In this document: piece after piece, positions 17,474-26,786 of the stretch
Layout: every line of letters begins with the position of its first letter
Position numbering within the stretch: position 1 is the first letter of the stretch
NCBI GenBank assembly: GCA_965226755.1
Contig: CBDDDT010000003.1
Location: forward strand, 2,108,001 to 2,172,000
From: Bog-113 sp965226755
GTDB lineage: Bacteria > Acidobacteriota > Terriglobia > Bryobacterales > Bryobacteraceae
DNA: 64,000 bases
Direction of reading: 5' to 3'
Notes under the pieces: generated by a model
Databases searched by the model: none
Seen by the model: only the letters and a program-made list of their open reading frames with translations
What the model was told of the DNA's origin: nothing
Made by a program: the position numbers and the translations under genes

Positions 17474-18823
17474 GTGCTTTTGCGCCGCATCGCCATTTTC
17501 CTTTCCGTTCTGCTTCTTGCTTCGGCTTCCGGCTTCGCGCAGATGACTGCCGAACAACGGCTGCGGAATCTCGCCTCATTCGACCAGGTGTGGAACACCG
17601 TTCGCGAGAAGACGTGGGACCCTTCCTTCGGCGGAGTAAACTGGCAGGCGGTTCGTGACGAGCTGCGTCCCAAGATCGAGGCGGCGCGAACGGACGCGGA
17701 AGTGCGCGCGGTGATGGCCGATATGCTTTCACGCCTGCATCTGACCCACTACGGCGTAATTCCCGGCTCTGTCTACCGGGATGTAGAGAACGCCGGCGGA
17801 GCCGCAAACAATCAAGATGGGAGCGAGAACGAATTCGCGGAACAGGGTGATCCCGGAATCCATGTTCGCGTAATCGACGCGTTGGCGGTGGTAGTCAGTG
17901 TCGAACCGGGTTCCCCGGCGGAACTTGCGGGTGTCCGTCCCGGCTGGATCATTCAGCGTATCAATGACGAGAGCCTAGCGCCCGTGCTGAAGCGCGTGAT
18001 CGGGGAGTACAGCAGTTCGACGCTCGAGGAGATGATGCTTTCCCACTCAGTTCTCGGCCGCCTTGATGGTCCGCTCATGAATGCCGTGCAGGTCGATTTT
18101 CTTGACGGAAAAGATCGGCCTCTCTCGCTCACATTGGCGCGCCGAAAGCCGCGAGGATTTCCGGAGAAGTTCGGCTTTATGCCGGAATCCTGGCTATGGA
18201 TTGATGCTGAGATCATCCGGCCCCAGATCGACTACCTTGCTTTTAATTATTTTCTGGATCCCGTCCGCCTCACTACCGCTCTCCAGAGCACCATCGAGAG
18301 TTGCCCGGACTGCGCTGGGATGATCATCGATGTCCGTGGAAATCCCGGCGGCATCGGCATTCTGGCCATGGGACTCGCTGGATTTTTCCTGGACACGCCA
18401 AATCTGAAATTGGGGACGCTGCAGATGCGGAACCTGCCGATGAACTTCGTGGTCAACCCTCGCACGCCCTCGTTTCACCGCCCCCTTGCCATTTTGATCG
18501 ACGGTCTTTCGGCTTCCACTTCGGAAATTTTCGCCGGAGGTCTTCAGGACCTGAAGCGGGCCCGGGTATTCGGGTCGCGTTCGGCGGGAGCGGCGCTGCC
18601 ATCCATGTTCGAGCGGCTCCCGAACGGGGACGGATTTCAATTTGCAATGGCGACCTATCAATCTCAAAGCGGCAAGACTTTGGAAGGCGCCGGGGTAATT
18701 CCCGACGTTGCGGCGCCCATGACACGCGCCGCTCTTCTGGCCCGTAAAGACCCCGCGCTGGATGCAGCCGTGGAGTGGATTCACCAACAGACCGCGAAAG
18801 GCACAACATCGAATGATCAGTAA
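17474..18823 (+). CDS. Exported S41-family peptidase with PDZ domain
   Basis: A 449-residue protein with a signal peptide after GTG 17474 (LLRRIAIFLSVLLLASASGFAQ). An N-terminal helical region is followed by a PDZ domain (SPAELAGVRPGWIIQRIND) and an S41 tail-specific protease core with GMIIDVRGNPGG and the nucleophile region DGLSASTSEIFAGG. The segment that carries the general-base Lys in CtpA-like enzymes reads FGSRSAGAAL here, nearer the tricorn/IRBP branch of S41, so I do not assign C-terminal processing activity. The open frame begins at 17180 inside the SDR gene and is rejected as a start. Confidence 0.82.
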   Translation: MLLRRIAIFLSVLLLASASGFAQMTAEQRLRNLASFDQVWNTVREKTWDPSFGGVNWQAVRDELRPKIEAARTDAEVRAVMADMLSRLHLTHYGVIPGSVYRDVENAGGAANNQDGSENEFAEQGDPGIHVRVIDALAVVVSVEPGSPAELAGVRPGWIIQRINDESLAPVLKRVIGEYSSSTLEEMMLSHSVLGRLDGPLMNAVQVDFLDGKDRPLSLTLARRKPRGFPEKFGFMPESWLWIDAEIIRPQIDYLAFNYFLDPVRLTTALQSTIESCPDCAGMIIDVRGNPGGIGILAMGLAGFFLDTPNLKLGTLQMRNLPMNFVVNPRTPSFHRPLAILIDGLSASTSEIFAGGLQDLKRARVFGSRSAGAALPSMFERLPNGDGFQFAMATYQSQSGKTLEGAGVIPDVAAPMTRAALLARKDPALDAAVEWIHQQTAKGTTSNDQ

Positions 18824-19613
18824 ACTTCTCCTGACCGGCGCCACTTTTCTGATTGCCGGCACGGTTCTGTTCGCGCAACAATCTCCCGCACCCAAGGCGG
18901 ATTCCGCTCCTGCTTCTCCCGCAACCGCCGTCGCGGGTTTGCCGTCCGCCGCGACCGTGTTGCAACACTTCGTTGATGTCACCGGGGGAAAAGCAGCCTA
19001 CGAAGCGGTCAAGAGCGAGCAGGCTACCGGGACGTTCATGATCGCCGCCGCGGGGATCAGCGGCACCATCAAAGTCTTTGCCGCTACACCAGCCAAGGCT
19101 TACGCCGTGGTTGACATCCCGGGGGTCGGCAAAATGGAAGAGGGCACGGACGGCTTAGTGGCATGGGAGAATTCCGCCATCCAGGGCGCTCGTATCAAGA
19201 GCGGTGATGAGGCCGCCGCCGCGATTCGCGAGGGTGCGATGGATGCCCGGACCGACTGGACCAAATACTACAAGTCCGCGGAAGTCACGGGAACTGAAAC
19301 AGTAAACGGAAAACAGTGTTACAAGGTCGTGATGACGCCTCTCACGGGCGGCCCCGAAGACGATTATTATGACAAGGAATCCGGCCTCCTCATTAAACAG
19401 TCGGCTATCTACGACACCCCCATGGGCAAAGTTCCGGTCGAGTTGGTGATGAGTGATTACCGCAAGCAGGGCGCCTTGATGATGCCCTTCCATATCGAAC
19501 AGCATCTCGCTAACCAGCAGTTCGACACCAACTTCGACAAGTACGAATTCAACGTCGAAATTCCCGAAAGCCGCTTCGCGCTTCCCCCCGAAGTCAAGGC
19601 TTTACAGAAATAG
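18813..19613 (+). CDS. Exported LolA-like/outer-membrane-lipoprotein-sorting-like protein
   Basis: A 266-residue exported protein with a signal peptide (MISKLLLTGATFLIAGTVLFAQ) and a Pro/Ala-rich linker. The next region, VLQHFVDVTGGKAAYEAV...GTFMIAAAGISGTIKV, has the LolA/LolB-like incomplete beta-barrel style often annotated as outer-membrane lipoprotein sorting protein. True LolA function is not supported. It starts at ATG 18813, overlapping the protease stop by 11 nt, and its own stop shares one base with the next start, so three genes are tightly coupled. Confidence 0.7.
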   Translation: MISKLLLTGATFLIAGTVLFAQQSPAPKADSAPASPATAVAGLPSAATVLQHFVDVTGGKAAYEAVKSEQATGTFMIAAAGISGTIKVFAATPAKAYAVVDIPGVGKMEEGTDGLVAWENSAIQGARIKSGDEAAAAIREGAMDARTDWTKYYKSAEVTGTETVNGKQCYKVVMTPLTGGPEDDYYDKESGLLIKQSAIYDTPMGKVPVELVMSDYRKQGALMMPFHIEQHLANQQFDTNFDKYEFNVEIPESRFALPPEVKALQK

Positions 19614-20323
19614 TGGGACAGTCACGGGAACTCGTCTTTTCGGCGCGGTTGGATTGCAGGTGCCTGGTTCAAGTTCCGGAAGATGCCGATGAATCGCTAG
19701 TCGTTTTTACCCTCCACGGATATGGCATGGATGCGGAAACCATGCTCCGACTCACCGCGACCTGGTTTCCGAACAACCCCATTTTCTCGTTGCAAGCTCC
19801 GCATCCGTTCTATAGCGAACCGCGGAAACGCGAGGTAGGCTATTCCTGGGCGACCCACACGCAATCCGAGCAGAGCGTGCGTCTCCATCATGAGATCGTT
19901 CAGTACGCGCTCGACGCCTCGGGCGCGCCTCCCGATCGCAGGCTGCTGCTGGGCTTCTCCCAGCCCGTCGGGTTGAATTACCGGTTTGCCGCGACTTTTC
20001 CCGATGCGATCCGGGGAGTGCTCGGTGTATGCGGGGGCGTGCCGAACGACTGGGAAACCGGCTTGTATCTGGAAGTTGAAGCGGCATTGCTCCACATTGC
20101 CCGCACGGAAGATGAAATTTATCCGGCTGACCTCACGCGCCTCTATCGGGATCGTCTGGCCTTGCGCGCCTCCGATGTCGAGTTCCTGGAGTTTGCCGGA
20201 GGACACCGGTTTCCTTCACTAGCCCAACCGGCCGTTCAGGATTGGACGCGCCGCAAGTTCCCGTCGCCCGCCCGATTCGCGGGACCTGATTGGCGCACCA
20301 GCGGAGCGGTCAAGGGAGACTAG
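19613..20323 (+). CDS. Alpha/beta hydrolase, phospholipase/carboxylesterase family
   Basis: A 236-residue alpha/beta hydrolase of the esterase/phospholipase type, starting at GTG 19613. It shows LHGYGMDAETM (oxyanion region), nucleophile Ser in LLGFSQPVG, acid Asp in TEDEIYP and His in GGHRFP. The residue after the usual GFSQG is Pro instead of Gly, a minor oddity. It overlaps the preceding stop by one base. It converges on the sigma factor gene with a 4-nt palindromic stop overlap (CTAG). Confidence 0.82.
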   Translation: MGQSRELVFSARLDCRCLVQVPEDADESLVVFTLHGYGMDAETMLRLTATWFPNNPIFSLQAPHPFYSEPRKREVGYSWATHTQSEQSVRLHHEIVQYALDASGAPPDRRLLLGFSQPVGLNYRFAATFPDAIRGVLGVCGGVPNDWETGLYLEVEAALLHIARTEDEIYPADLTRLYRDRLALRASDVEFLEFAGGHRFPSLAQPAVQDWTRRKFPSPARFAGPDWRTSGAVKGD

Positions 20324-22041
20324 TCCCCGCGTCTCTGCATGAAGGCGCGCAGCCGATGGCTTCGGCTGGGATGCCGCAACTTTCGCAGCGCCTTCACTTC
20401 GATCTGGCGGATGCGCTCACGCGTCACTTCGAAACTCTGCCCGACTTCCTCGAGCGTATGTTCGTTGCCGTCCTCCAGACCAAATCGCAGACGAATGATC
20501 TTGGCCTCGCGCGGCGACAATAATTTAAGAGCTTCAATCGTCTGCTCCCGCAAGTCGAGCTTCGCCAGTTGATGGGCAGGCGATAGGTTGTGACGATCCT
20601 CTAAGAAGTCGCCCAAGCGGGAATCGTCTTCCTCGCCCACAGGACACTCGAGCGAAAGAGGCTCGATCGCCACTCGCATCGCTTGCCGCACTTTCTGGAC
20701 GGGCAAATTCGATCGAACCGCCAGTTCCTCGTTGCTGGGCTCACGCCCGAGTTCCTGGACAAATGCCCGGGCGACCCGGGTCAGCTTGTTGATCGTTTCG
20801 ATCATATGAACCGGAAGCCGGATGGTGCGCGCCTGGTCGGCGATGGCGCGCGTAATCGCCTGGCGCACCCACCAGGTCGCGTAGGTCGAGAATTTGTACC
20901 CGCGGCGGTAGTCGAACTTCTCCACTGCCCGCATCACGCCAATGTTCCCCTCTTGGATCAAGTCCAACAGGGGCAGCCCCCGGTTGGTATACCGTTTGGC
21001 GATGCTGACCACGAGCCGCAAATTGGCCTCGATCAGCTCCCGCTTCGCGTGCTCCGCCATTCTCTCCGCCCGAACGATAGAGCTCAGCATCCGGCGCAGA
21101 TCAGCGGCCGACGCACCGTATTGCGATTCAACTTCATGCAGGCGAGCATTGATCGAGCGCTGCTCGTTCCGCAAGACGCGCGGGAAACCGTAATCCGAGG
21201 CGTATTGCGTTCGGGCCATCTCGCGTTGCAATGGGCGCAGGTCGTCCACCGCCGCGGTTAGTTCCCGGATCATGCCGGAGAAGATCACATTCTCGAGACC
21301 GCACTCGCGCACCGCGCGCGAAATCTGCACGATCATTCGCCCTGCCCGCCAGCGAAGGCGCTGATGAAGTTTCGGCTTCATGCCGCGCGGAACCGCCATG
21401 AGCCGCTGGCGCACCGGGCCCAGTCTCTTTTCGAGTCTCCGAATCTCGGCGCACTGCTCTGCCAATCTCGAATGGGCCGAGGCGATCGCCGGTTCATCGG
21501 GAAACGGCTCGGGGAAATGAAAAACTTCGCGCGGATCGCGCGATCCCGCGTCCAGTTCTTCCTCGAGCGCCAGCACGGTGCGCGCCGCCACCCAGGAACG
21601 CGAAACGTAACGCCGCGCATTCCTTCGCGCCTGCTCGATGCGCTTTGCGATTCCGACCTCGCGATCGCGCGACAAGAGCGGCACGGCTGCTATCTGCCGC
21701 AGGTAGGCGCGCACCGGATCGTCCGCGCGATCCGTCCAGGCGGGATACACCTCCACGCGAAAACGCTCACCGTCTTGGTCCAGACTTTCGGAAGGGCCTT
21801 TTAGATCAACAGCGGCGGGCTCCGATTCGGTGCTCGCTTCGGGAAGGATCGTTTCACCGTCGAACTCACCGCTGATTTCGAGATGGAGAAAGCTGTCCGC
21901 GTGTCTGAAAACCAGGGCAGCCGGGGTGCGCCTGCTCGAAACCAGAGCGTCGTCAACCCGGTCATATGGGTCTGCACCCATCGCCAACGATAATTGGGCG
22001 CCGGGACGGGCCAACGTCGAAATCCCCATAATGTACTTCAC
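20320..22041 (-). CDS. rpoD: RNA polymerase sigma-70 factor, RpoD/SigA type
   Basis: A 573-residue principal-type sigma factor. Region 1.2 is seen in DPVRAYLRQIAAVPLLSRDREVGIAKRIE. Region 2 contains LIEANLRLVVSIAKRYTNRGLPLLDLIQEGN and TYATWWVRQAITRAI. Region 3 follows, then region 4 with LSPREAKIIRLRFGLEDGNEHTLEEVG and TRERIRQIEVKALRKLRHP. A nonconserved insert lies between 1.2 and 2. A classical region 1.1 is not obvious in the first 80 residues. It lies 42 nt after dnaG in the same direction, as in the macromolecular-synthesis operon, supporting the housekeeping role. GTG 22041 or ATG 22029 may be the start. Confidence 0.88.
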   Translation of the reverse strand: MKYIMGISTLARPGAQLSLAMGADPYDRVDDALVSSRRTPAALVFRHADSFLHLEISGEFDGETILPEASTESEPAAVDLKGPSESLDQDGERFRVEVYPAWTDRADDPVRAYLRQIAAVPLLSRDREVGIAKRIEQARRNARRYVSRSWVAARTVLALEEELDAGSRDPREVFHFPEPFPDEPAIASAHSRLAEQCAEIRRLEKRLGPVRQRLMAVPRGMKPKLHQRLRWRAGRMIVQISRAVRECGLENVIFSGMIRELTAAVDDLRPLQREMARTQYASDYGFPRVLRNEQRSINARLHEVESQYGASAADLRRMLSSIVRAERMAEHAKRELIEANLRLVVSIAKRYTNRGLPLLDLIQEGNIGVMRAVEKFDYRRGYKFSTYATWWVRQAITRAIADQARTIRLPVHMIETINKLTRVARAFVQELGREPSNEELAVRSNLPVQKVRQAMRVAIEPLSLECPVGEEDDSRLGDFLEDRHNLSPAHQLAKLDLREQTIEALKLLSPREAKIIRLRFGLEDGNEHTLEEVGQSFEVTRERIRQIEVKALRKLRHPSRSHRLRAFMQRRGD

Positions 22042-22083
22042 ACTCTGTTAGCGCGAAATTACGGGGAAGAAGGTCAGATTAAA

Positions 22084-23814
22084 TTAAGTTCGGGTTTGCA
22101 GGCGGTGCAATTCCTCTGAAAGGCGGAGCGCTTCCGTCAGATTTCCGGAGTGCTCCGCCTCGCGTATACGTATTTTGATGCCGCTACGCTCGCGGCTCCG
22201 TTCATCCTCCACCAGAGCTTCCAGGCAAGCCATTCCCTCTTCCACGGATGGGGAGCGCAACGCGGCATCGTCATTCAGCAAAGCGGCGGCCAGCATTTCC
22301 TGCTCGGGTTCGGCCAGACGGCCGTGAAGCGCGCCGTAGGTGCAATGCCCTCCGGCTTCATGCAACGCGAGGATCGCCTCATAGATCTTTCCCGCTGACC
22401 CACTTTTCAGTGAAGGGAGCGCCTTCAGGTATCCGAAAAATTCTTCGCGCATCTCCGTCTCCGAAAGAAGCACGGATAGAAGGATTCGGTCGGTATGGCG
22501 CATGGCCCCCCGGATCGGCTCGGCGATGCCCGGTCGTCGCTCCGACGCCATTTTTCGGAAGCTCTCCAAAATCAACCCGCTATCCACTCCGAGGTACCCG
22601 GCGACGTCGTTTACCACCGCCGCCCGCTCCAACTTGTCTGTGAGCGTCTGGATAGCGGGCAGCAGAAACTGAAACGCGGCGTATCGGCCGTCCGCCGATC
22701 GCATATCGAAGCGGGTCCGGGCTCGATCGGACAACCAGTGAAAATAGCCGCGCGCCTGCTCGATCTGACGCAAGTACGCTTCGGCGCCGTGCCGGCGGCA
22801 ATACTCGTCAGGGTCGAGTCCTCCGTCGAGCGTCAGGACCCGAACCCGCATGCCTTCCGCCAGCAATAGTTGAATACTGCGTTCAGCCGCTTTGGCCCCG
22901 GCCGTATCCGCGTCGAAGTTCACGACAATATTGGAGGTTTGCCGTCGCAGGCCCTGGACCTGCTGACTGGTCAACGCGGTTCCGCAGCTGGCGATTACTT
23001 CGCGCACGCCGGCCGCGGCGACGCCGATCGCGTCCATGTATCCTTCCACCAGCACCGCCCGGTCCACGCCGCGAATACCCTCTTTCGCCCGGTGCATGTT
23101 GTACAGGACCGCGCTCTTCCGGTATATCTTCGTTTCCGGCGAGTTCAGATATTTCGGGTTGTCTTCCTCCGAAAGCGCCCGTCCCCCGAAAGCGATCGGC
23201 TTGCCGGACTCATTGTGAATCGGAAACATGAGCCGGTGCCGGAAACGGTCAAAGAGCGTGCCGTCATCGCGCTTCAGAACAAGACCGGACTCCTCAACTT
23301 CCGCTGCACTGAAGCCTTCTTTTTGCAATAGGCGCGTGACCACTCCGTTTCGCGGCGCGTACCCGAGTCCAAAGCGCTCCACCGAGTCTCGCGTAACACC
23401 GCGGTTTTCGAGATAGCGCCGCGCCTCTGAGCCCGCCTCCGACGCAAGCTGCCGGCGGAACTCGACCTCCGCCAGCTCATGGATCCGATAAACCGCGCTC
23501 CGGGATTTCGCGTCTTCGTCGGCATAGCCCGTTCGCTTTGGAATCGGAATGCCATTGCGCTCCGCCAGCAGCTTGAGCGCTTCGAAGAAGCTCAGCCCGT
23601 CATGTTTCATGACGAAAGCGATCACGTCGCCCGCTTCACCGCAGCCGAAGCACTTGAAGAACTGATGCTGCGGATTCACGGAGAATGAGGGCGTTTTTTC
23701 CCCGTGAAACGGGCACAGGCCCGTATAGCGAGCGCCTGTCTTCTTCAGGCGCACGTACTCGCCGATCACGTTCACGATATCGATTGATGACTTTACCTGG
23801 TCGACGAATTCCAT
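22084..23814 (-). CDS. dnaG: DNA primase DnaG
   Basis: DnaG synthesises RNA primers at the replication fork. The 576-residue protein has the N-terminal CHC2 zinc finger (Cys34, His37, Cys55, Cys58), a catalytic core with FPIHNESGKPIAFGGRAL, a Toprim domain with VLVEGYMDAIG and NFDADTAGAKAAERS, and a helical C-terminal region for DnaB binding. It is followed by rpoD; rpsU, the third classic member of the operon, is not present upstream. Confidence 0.95.
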   Translation of the reverse strand: MEFVDQVKSSIDIVNVIGEYVRLKKTGARYTGLCPFHGEKTPSFSVNPQHQFFKCFGCGEAGDVIAFVMKHDGLSFFEALKLLAERNGIPIPKRTGYADEDAKSRSAVYRIHELAEVEFRRQLASEAGSEARRYLENRGVTRDSVERFGLGYAPRNGVVTRLLQKEGFSAAEVEESGLVLKRDDGTLFDRFRHRLMFPIHNESGKPIAFGGRALSEEDNPKYLNSPETKIYRKSAVLYNMHRAKEGIRGVDRAVLVEGYMDAIGVAAAGVREVIASCGTALTSQQVQGLRRQTSNIVVNFDADTAGAKAAERSIQLLLAEGMRVRVLTLDGGLDPDEYCRRHGAEAYLRQIEQARGYFHWLSDRARTRFDMRSADGRYAAFQFLLPAIQTLTDKLERAAVVNDVAGYLGVDSGLILESFRKMASERRPGIAEPIRGAMRHTDRILLSVLLSETEMREEFFGYLKALPSLKSGSAGKIYEAILALHEAGGHCTYGALHGRLAEPEQEMLAAALLNDDAALRSPSVEEGMACLEALVEDERSRERSGIKIRIREAEHSGNLTEALRLSEELHRLQTRT

Positions 23815-23873
23815 GTGCGCCTGGAGGGGAAATTGATTTTATTATCGCCCGACCTCCCTGTTACAGTCGCTGC

Positions 23874-24533
23874 ATGGCCGACAAATCATTCATCGATTCC
23901 TCGCTCGCTCGTTATGTCGAGCAGAACTCTTTGCGCGAAGCTCCCGTGCTCGCCCGGCTCCGCGAGGAAACCAGCGCCCATCCCGAGAGCGAAATGCAGA
24001 TTACTCCATTACAGGGCCAGTTGCTGCAGATCCTCGTGAAAGCCCTTGGAGCAAGACGAACACTGGAAATAGGGGTTTTTACCGGGTACAGTTCGCTGGC
24101 TGTCGCTTTGGCGCTTCCGGACGATGCGCGGATCTATGCCTTCGATATCAGCGAAGAATATACCGCGACGGCTCGACGATATTGGCGCGAAGGAGGCGTG
24201 GAACACAAGATTCGTCTCCAACTCGGGCCAGCAGCTTCCTCTCTCGACTGTTTGATCGATGGCGGACAGGCAGATCAGTACGACTTCGCTTTCATCGACG
24301 CGGACAAACCTTCCTATCCGCTGTACTACGAGAGGTGTTTGAAATTAGTCCGGCAGGGCGGCCTGCTCGCGATCGACAACACTCTGCAGCGTGGCAGAGT
24401 CGCGCAACCTGCCCACCAGGAACCAAACACCATCGGGATGCGTGATTTCAATCGTCAGCTGCACGCTGATGAACGCGTTCTGCCAGTCCTTCTACCGATC
24501 GCTGACGGTCTCACAATCGTCGTCAAGCTCTGA
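23874..24533 (+). CDS. O-methyltransferase, family 3 (caffeoyl-CoA/catechol type)
   Basis: An SAM-dependent O-methyltransferase of 219 residues. It has LEIGVFTGYSSLAVALALP (motif I), YAFDISEEY, and metal/catechol-site motifs YDFAFIDADKPSYPLYYE and GGLLAIDNTLQRG. ATG 23874 gives the usual MADKSFIDSSLARYV start. The frame open to 23685 lies inside dnaG on the other strand. The 3' end overlaps the end of the convergent histidine kinase by 42 nt, a fairly long overlap of two real genes. The substrate is unknown. Confidence 0.88.
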   Translation: MADKSFIDSSLARYVEQNSLREAPVLARLREETSAHPESEMQITPLQGQLLQILVKALGARRTLEIGVFTGYSSLAVALALPDDARIYAFDISEEYTATARRYWREGGVEHKIRLQLGPAASSLDCLIDGGQADQYDFAFIDADKPSYPLYYERCLKLVRQGGLLAIDNTLQRGRVAQPAHQEPNTIGMRDFNRQLHADERVLPVLLPIADGLTIVVKL

Positions 24534-26786
24534 ATTCTCGCGCGCCATCCGGAGTTCTTTCTTCAACACATCCCGCAACTTCCGCCCCAGTTGTTCAGCG
24601 GTGAAAGGCTTGTGCAGAAAGGCGGAGACACCTTTCCCGCGCATGCGCCGCATCGCCTCAATCTCGCTGTAGCCGCTCGTCAGAATCACCGGGACGTCGG
24701 GCCGCATCCGCTGGAAATATTCCAAGGCTTCTTCGCCGCCCATTACAGGCATCGTCAGATCCAAGATCACTGCGCGAAGCTGCGCGTCCAGCCGGGGCAG
24801 AATTTCGATGGCGGCTTGCCCGTTCTCGGCCATGACGACGCGGTAATGCCAATGCTCAAGCGATCGCCGGGCGATCTGGCGAACCGTTTCTTCGTCATCC
24901 ACCACCAGGATGAGCCCCGCGCCTTGGAGGTCTGCCGCGTCCAAAGGTGAGGACCGGATTTCCAGAGTCTCCTCAATCACGGGTAGAAGAACCCGGAACG
25001 TACTTCCTTCGCCTGGCGCGCTCTGAACGCTGAGAGCGCCCCGATGCTGCCGGACGATCCCCAGCACTGCCGAAAGCCCCAGTCCGCGTCCCGTGAATTT
25101 AGTGGAGAAGAACGGCTCGAAGATGCGCGCGCGCGTTTCGTCGTCCATACCCCCGCCGTTGTCCTTCACTTCTAGAACGGCATAGCGGCCAGGAAGAAGC
25201 GTGTCTCCGGTCTCCCACAATGGCATCCAGGTGTCGGAAACCTCTTCAACGTGCGTGCTCACTGCGACCGTGCCACCCACCCCTTCTTCGATGGCTTCCG
25301 CTCCGTTCATCACCAGATTCAGCAGAACCTGCTGTAATTGTCCGGGATCCGCTTCAATCAGCGGCATTTCGGGCTGGAGATCCATGCGAAGCCGGACGCG
25401 CTTGTTCTGGACCGAAGTCTGCGCCAGAGCGGTAATTTCGCGCGCTAGTTCGCTGAGATCCAGCCGGGCCGCCACAAAGCGTCCTTTCCCCGCATAAGCC
25501 AGTAACTGGCGCGTCAGCGCGGCCGCCCTTTCGCCGGCGTGCAGAATGTCCTCCAGCAACGGTCGCACTTCGTGATGGCCATCGAGCGAATATAATCCGA
25601 GGCTGGCATTCCCCAAGATCCCGGTAAGCAGATTATTAAAGTCGTGCGCGAGACCGCCTGCGAGAACCCCCAGACTCTCCCATCTTTCCGCGCTTTCCAT
25701 CTGCCGTCGCAGCCGCTTCTTTTCGGTGACGTCAGAGAACATCGCGACATAGCCTCGGCCTGACTCGGTCCCCTCGAACGGGGCGACCGAGCAGAGCACT
25801 TCGATTTCACGACCGTCCGAGCGCCGCGCGCGGTACTCGCGGTCATAAGAACCCGCGCCGGTCTCAAATGGAAATGGCGACGACTTCCCGATCACCGCAT
25901 CTCGCGGATAGCCGAGAATTCGTTCAGCGCCATGGTTCCAGATCGCGACAAGGCCGGTGGCGTCGGTGGCTACGATCGCCATGGGAGAACCGTCGATTAT
26001 CGCCCGCAGCGTCCCGGTAGTCTGCCGGAGCTCTTTTTCAACCTTCTTGCGTTGATCGATGTCGGCGACCACTCCCTCGATGCGATCGGGTTCGCCGTCA
26101 GACCCGAAGTGCGACCGACCCCAGGTATGCACCCAATGGCTCGACCCGTCTTCCCAGATCACGCGGAATTCAAAATCCAGAGAACGGGCCGCCCCGGTGA
26201 GAGACGCCTCGATTTCAGTGCGCACGCGCGCTCTGTCCTGCGGGTGGATCTTGCCCAAAAAGAAATCGAAGTTTGGCTGGATGTGACGCGGCGCTTCGAA
26301 GATTGCGCGCCAGCGGTCTGACCAAAAGTGCCGGTCCCGCTTGATATCCCATAGCCACGTTCCCAGATTGGCCGCTTCCAGCGCGAGCGATCGCCGGTCT
26401 TCACTCTCCCGCAGAGCCCGCTCGAACTGGTCAAGATTCCGGGCAGCATGCTCGGAAACCTGAGGTTGCAGCGTACGCTTTCGCTCCGTCTTATTGGCGC
26501 GAAGCCAAACCGCAGTCCCACCATCAACCGGAACCGCAGAGTGCTGGATTTCTTGGACGTCGAACGAATCCGCGAATTCCTGGAGAAAGCGGCCGAGGAT
26601 TTGTTCCCGGGCTGATTGAAAAAAGCGTGCTGCCGTTCCGTTCAAAAACGCGATTCGCGAATCCTGATCGAGAAGAACAAATCCTTGCGCGCTCGCCTCG
26701 ACGACCTCACGGAAGTCTGGCGACAATTCGGGCCGCGGCTTAGCCGACGAGGGTTCCCCGTTTTCCCCCATCATTTCCTCCCCCAT
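24492..26786 (-). CDS. Soluble hybrid histidine kinase, three PAS domains plus receiver
   Basis: A 764-residue sensor without membrane segments. There are PAS domains at about residues 25-100, 130-250 and 255-355. The phosphoacceptor His381 lies in GGLAHDFNNLLTGI, followed by an ATPase domain with NGAEAIEEG, DNGGGMD and GRGLGLSAV. A C-terminal receiver has the acidic pair in LVVDDEE and Asp676 in ILDLTMP. ATG 26786 shares a base with the stop of the preceding oxidoreductase (TGATG). A better-spaced start may be ATG 26771, after GGGGAGGA. Phosphorelay to its own receiver is likely; no separate partner regulator is adjacent. Confidence 0.88.
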   Translation of the reverse strand: MGEEMMGENGEPSSAKPRPELSPDFREVVEASAQGFVLLDQDSRIAFLNGTAARFFQSAREQILGRFLQEFADSFDVQEIQHSAVPVDGGTAVWLRANKTERKRTLQPQVSEHAARNLDQFERALRESEDRRSLALEAANLGTWLWDIKRDRHFWSDRWRAIFEAPRHIQPNFDFFLGKIHPQDRARVRTEIEASLTGAARSLDFEFRVIWEDGSSHWVHTWGRSHFGSDGEPDRIEGVVADIDQRKKVEKELRQTTGTLRAIIDGSPMAIVATDATGLVAIWNHGAERILGYPRDAVIGKSSPFPFETGAGSYDREYRARRSDGREIEVLCSVAPFEGTESGRGYVAMFSDVTEKKRLRRQMESAERWESLGVLAGGLAHDFNNLLTGILGNASLGLYSLDGHHEVRPLLEDILHAGERAAALTRQLLAYAGKGRFVAARLDLSELAREITALAQTSVQNKRVRLRMDLQPEMPLIEADPGQLQQVLLNLVMNGAEAIEEGVGGTVAVSTHVEEVSDTWMPLWETGDTLLPGRYAVLEVKDNGGGMDDETRARIFEPFFSTKFTGRGLGLSAVLGIVRQHRGALSVQSAPGEGSTFRVLLPVIEETLEIRSSPLDAADLQGAGLILVVDDEETVRQIARRSLEHWHYRVVMAENGQAAIEILPRLDAQLRAVILDLTMPVMGGEEALEYFQRMRPDVPVILTSGYSEIEAMRRMRGKGVSAFLHKPFTAEQLGRKLRDVLKKELRMARENSELDDDCETVSDR